Assembly: GCA_050486105.1 (NCBI GenBank)
Contig: JBJHCR010000168.1
Coordinates: forward strand, 1 to 13,993
Length of the DNA stretch: 13,993 nucleotides
Source of the DNA: JAEXNA01 sp050486105
Lineage (GTDB): Bacteria > Vulcanimicrobiota > Xenobia > Xenobiales > JADMJV01
Reading direction: 5' to 3'
The translations under genes were made by a program, and so were the position numbers. This document shows, piece by piece, positions 13,969 through 13,993 of this stretch. Every line of letters starts with the position of its first letter. Within the stretch, counting starts at the first letter, position 1. The notes below the pieces were generated by a model. That model did not search any database, had not been told where the DNA came from, and was given only the letters and a program-made list of their open reading frames with translations.

Positions 13969-13993
13969 GTGGAAATCCGACTCTCACACGATG
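13969..13993 (+). CDS. Start of a downstream gene (partial)
   Basis: A GTG at 13969 opens a frame (M-E-I-R-L-S-H-D) running off the window. It is preceded by GGAGGA (13949-13954) and by AGGA (13958-13961), the latter 7 nt away. An ATG at 13947 in another frame is also open to the edge but lacks a good ribosome site. The position suggests the membrane component or another member of the sigma/ABC operon, but eight residues identify nothing. Confidence 0.35.

Overview
The window looks like a Gram-negative bacterial chromosome segment of moderately high GC. Signs of this are an outer-membrane barrel-like protein with a terminal Phe, several Sec signal peptides, an S9 peptidase exported across the inner membrane, and a membrane-anchored anti-sigma-like protein. 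The mix of a large S9 peptidase, a B12-binding radical SAM enzyme, a YkgJ-TPR protein and an ECF sigma/anti-sigma/ABC cluster suggests Acidobacteriota or a related soil or sediment lineage. That placement is an inference from gene content; there is no rRNA or marker gene to prove it.

Layout. Positions 1-74 may hold the start of a leftward gene. The rightward block 255-2744 has a near-consensus sigma70 promoter, a long leader containing a short ORF, an MgtE-type Mg2+ channel, and an outer-membrane beta-barrel-like protein. A leftward block (5631 to 2979) encodes a YkgJ-type Cys-cluster/TPR protein followed by a B12-binding radical SAM protein. A 160-bp transposase-less inverted-repeat element (MITE) sits between them, directly before the radical SAM start codon. 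A divergent rightward gene (5700-6509) encodes a secreted alpha-helical protein; its stop codon coincides with the target-site duplication of a second, 198-bp MITE. A 150-nt stretch with hairpins follows, ending in a strong intrinsic terminator. Next come a leftward S9 peptidase (9204 to 6931) and a leftward unknown protein (10091 to 9330). After a 379-bp divergent intergenic region with a perfect palindrome, a rightward operon encodes an ECF sigma factor, a 611-aa membrane anti-sigma-like protein and an ABC ATPase with degenerate catalytic motifs. Another gene probably starts at the right edge.

The most interesting points are these. (1) A 31-codon leader ORF before mgtE begins Met-Asp-Asp-Pro-Ser-Pro-Ser-Pro, resembling the acidic/proline start of enterobacterial MgtL, and it sits in a leader with mutually exclusive pairings that could control the mgtE ribosome-binding site. 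(2) Two MITEs have unrelated ends but share a central core whose hairpin shows a compensatory base-pair change. (3) The sigma operon pairs a zinc-less anti-sigma-like protein, carrying segments loosely reminiscent of FliF/YscJ ring proteins, with an ABC ATPase that has lost the Q-loop Gln, LSGGQ signature, catalytic Glu and switch His but keeps Walker A.
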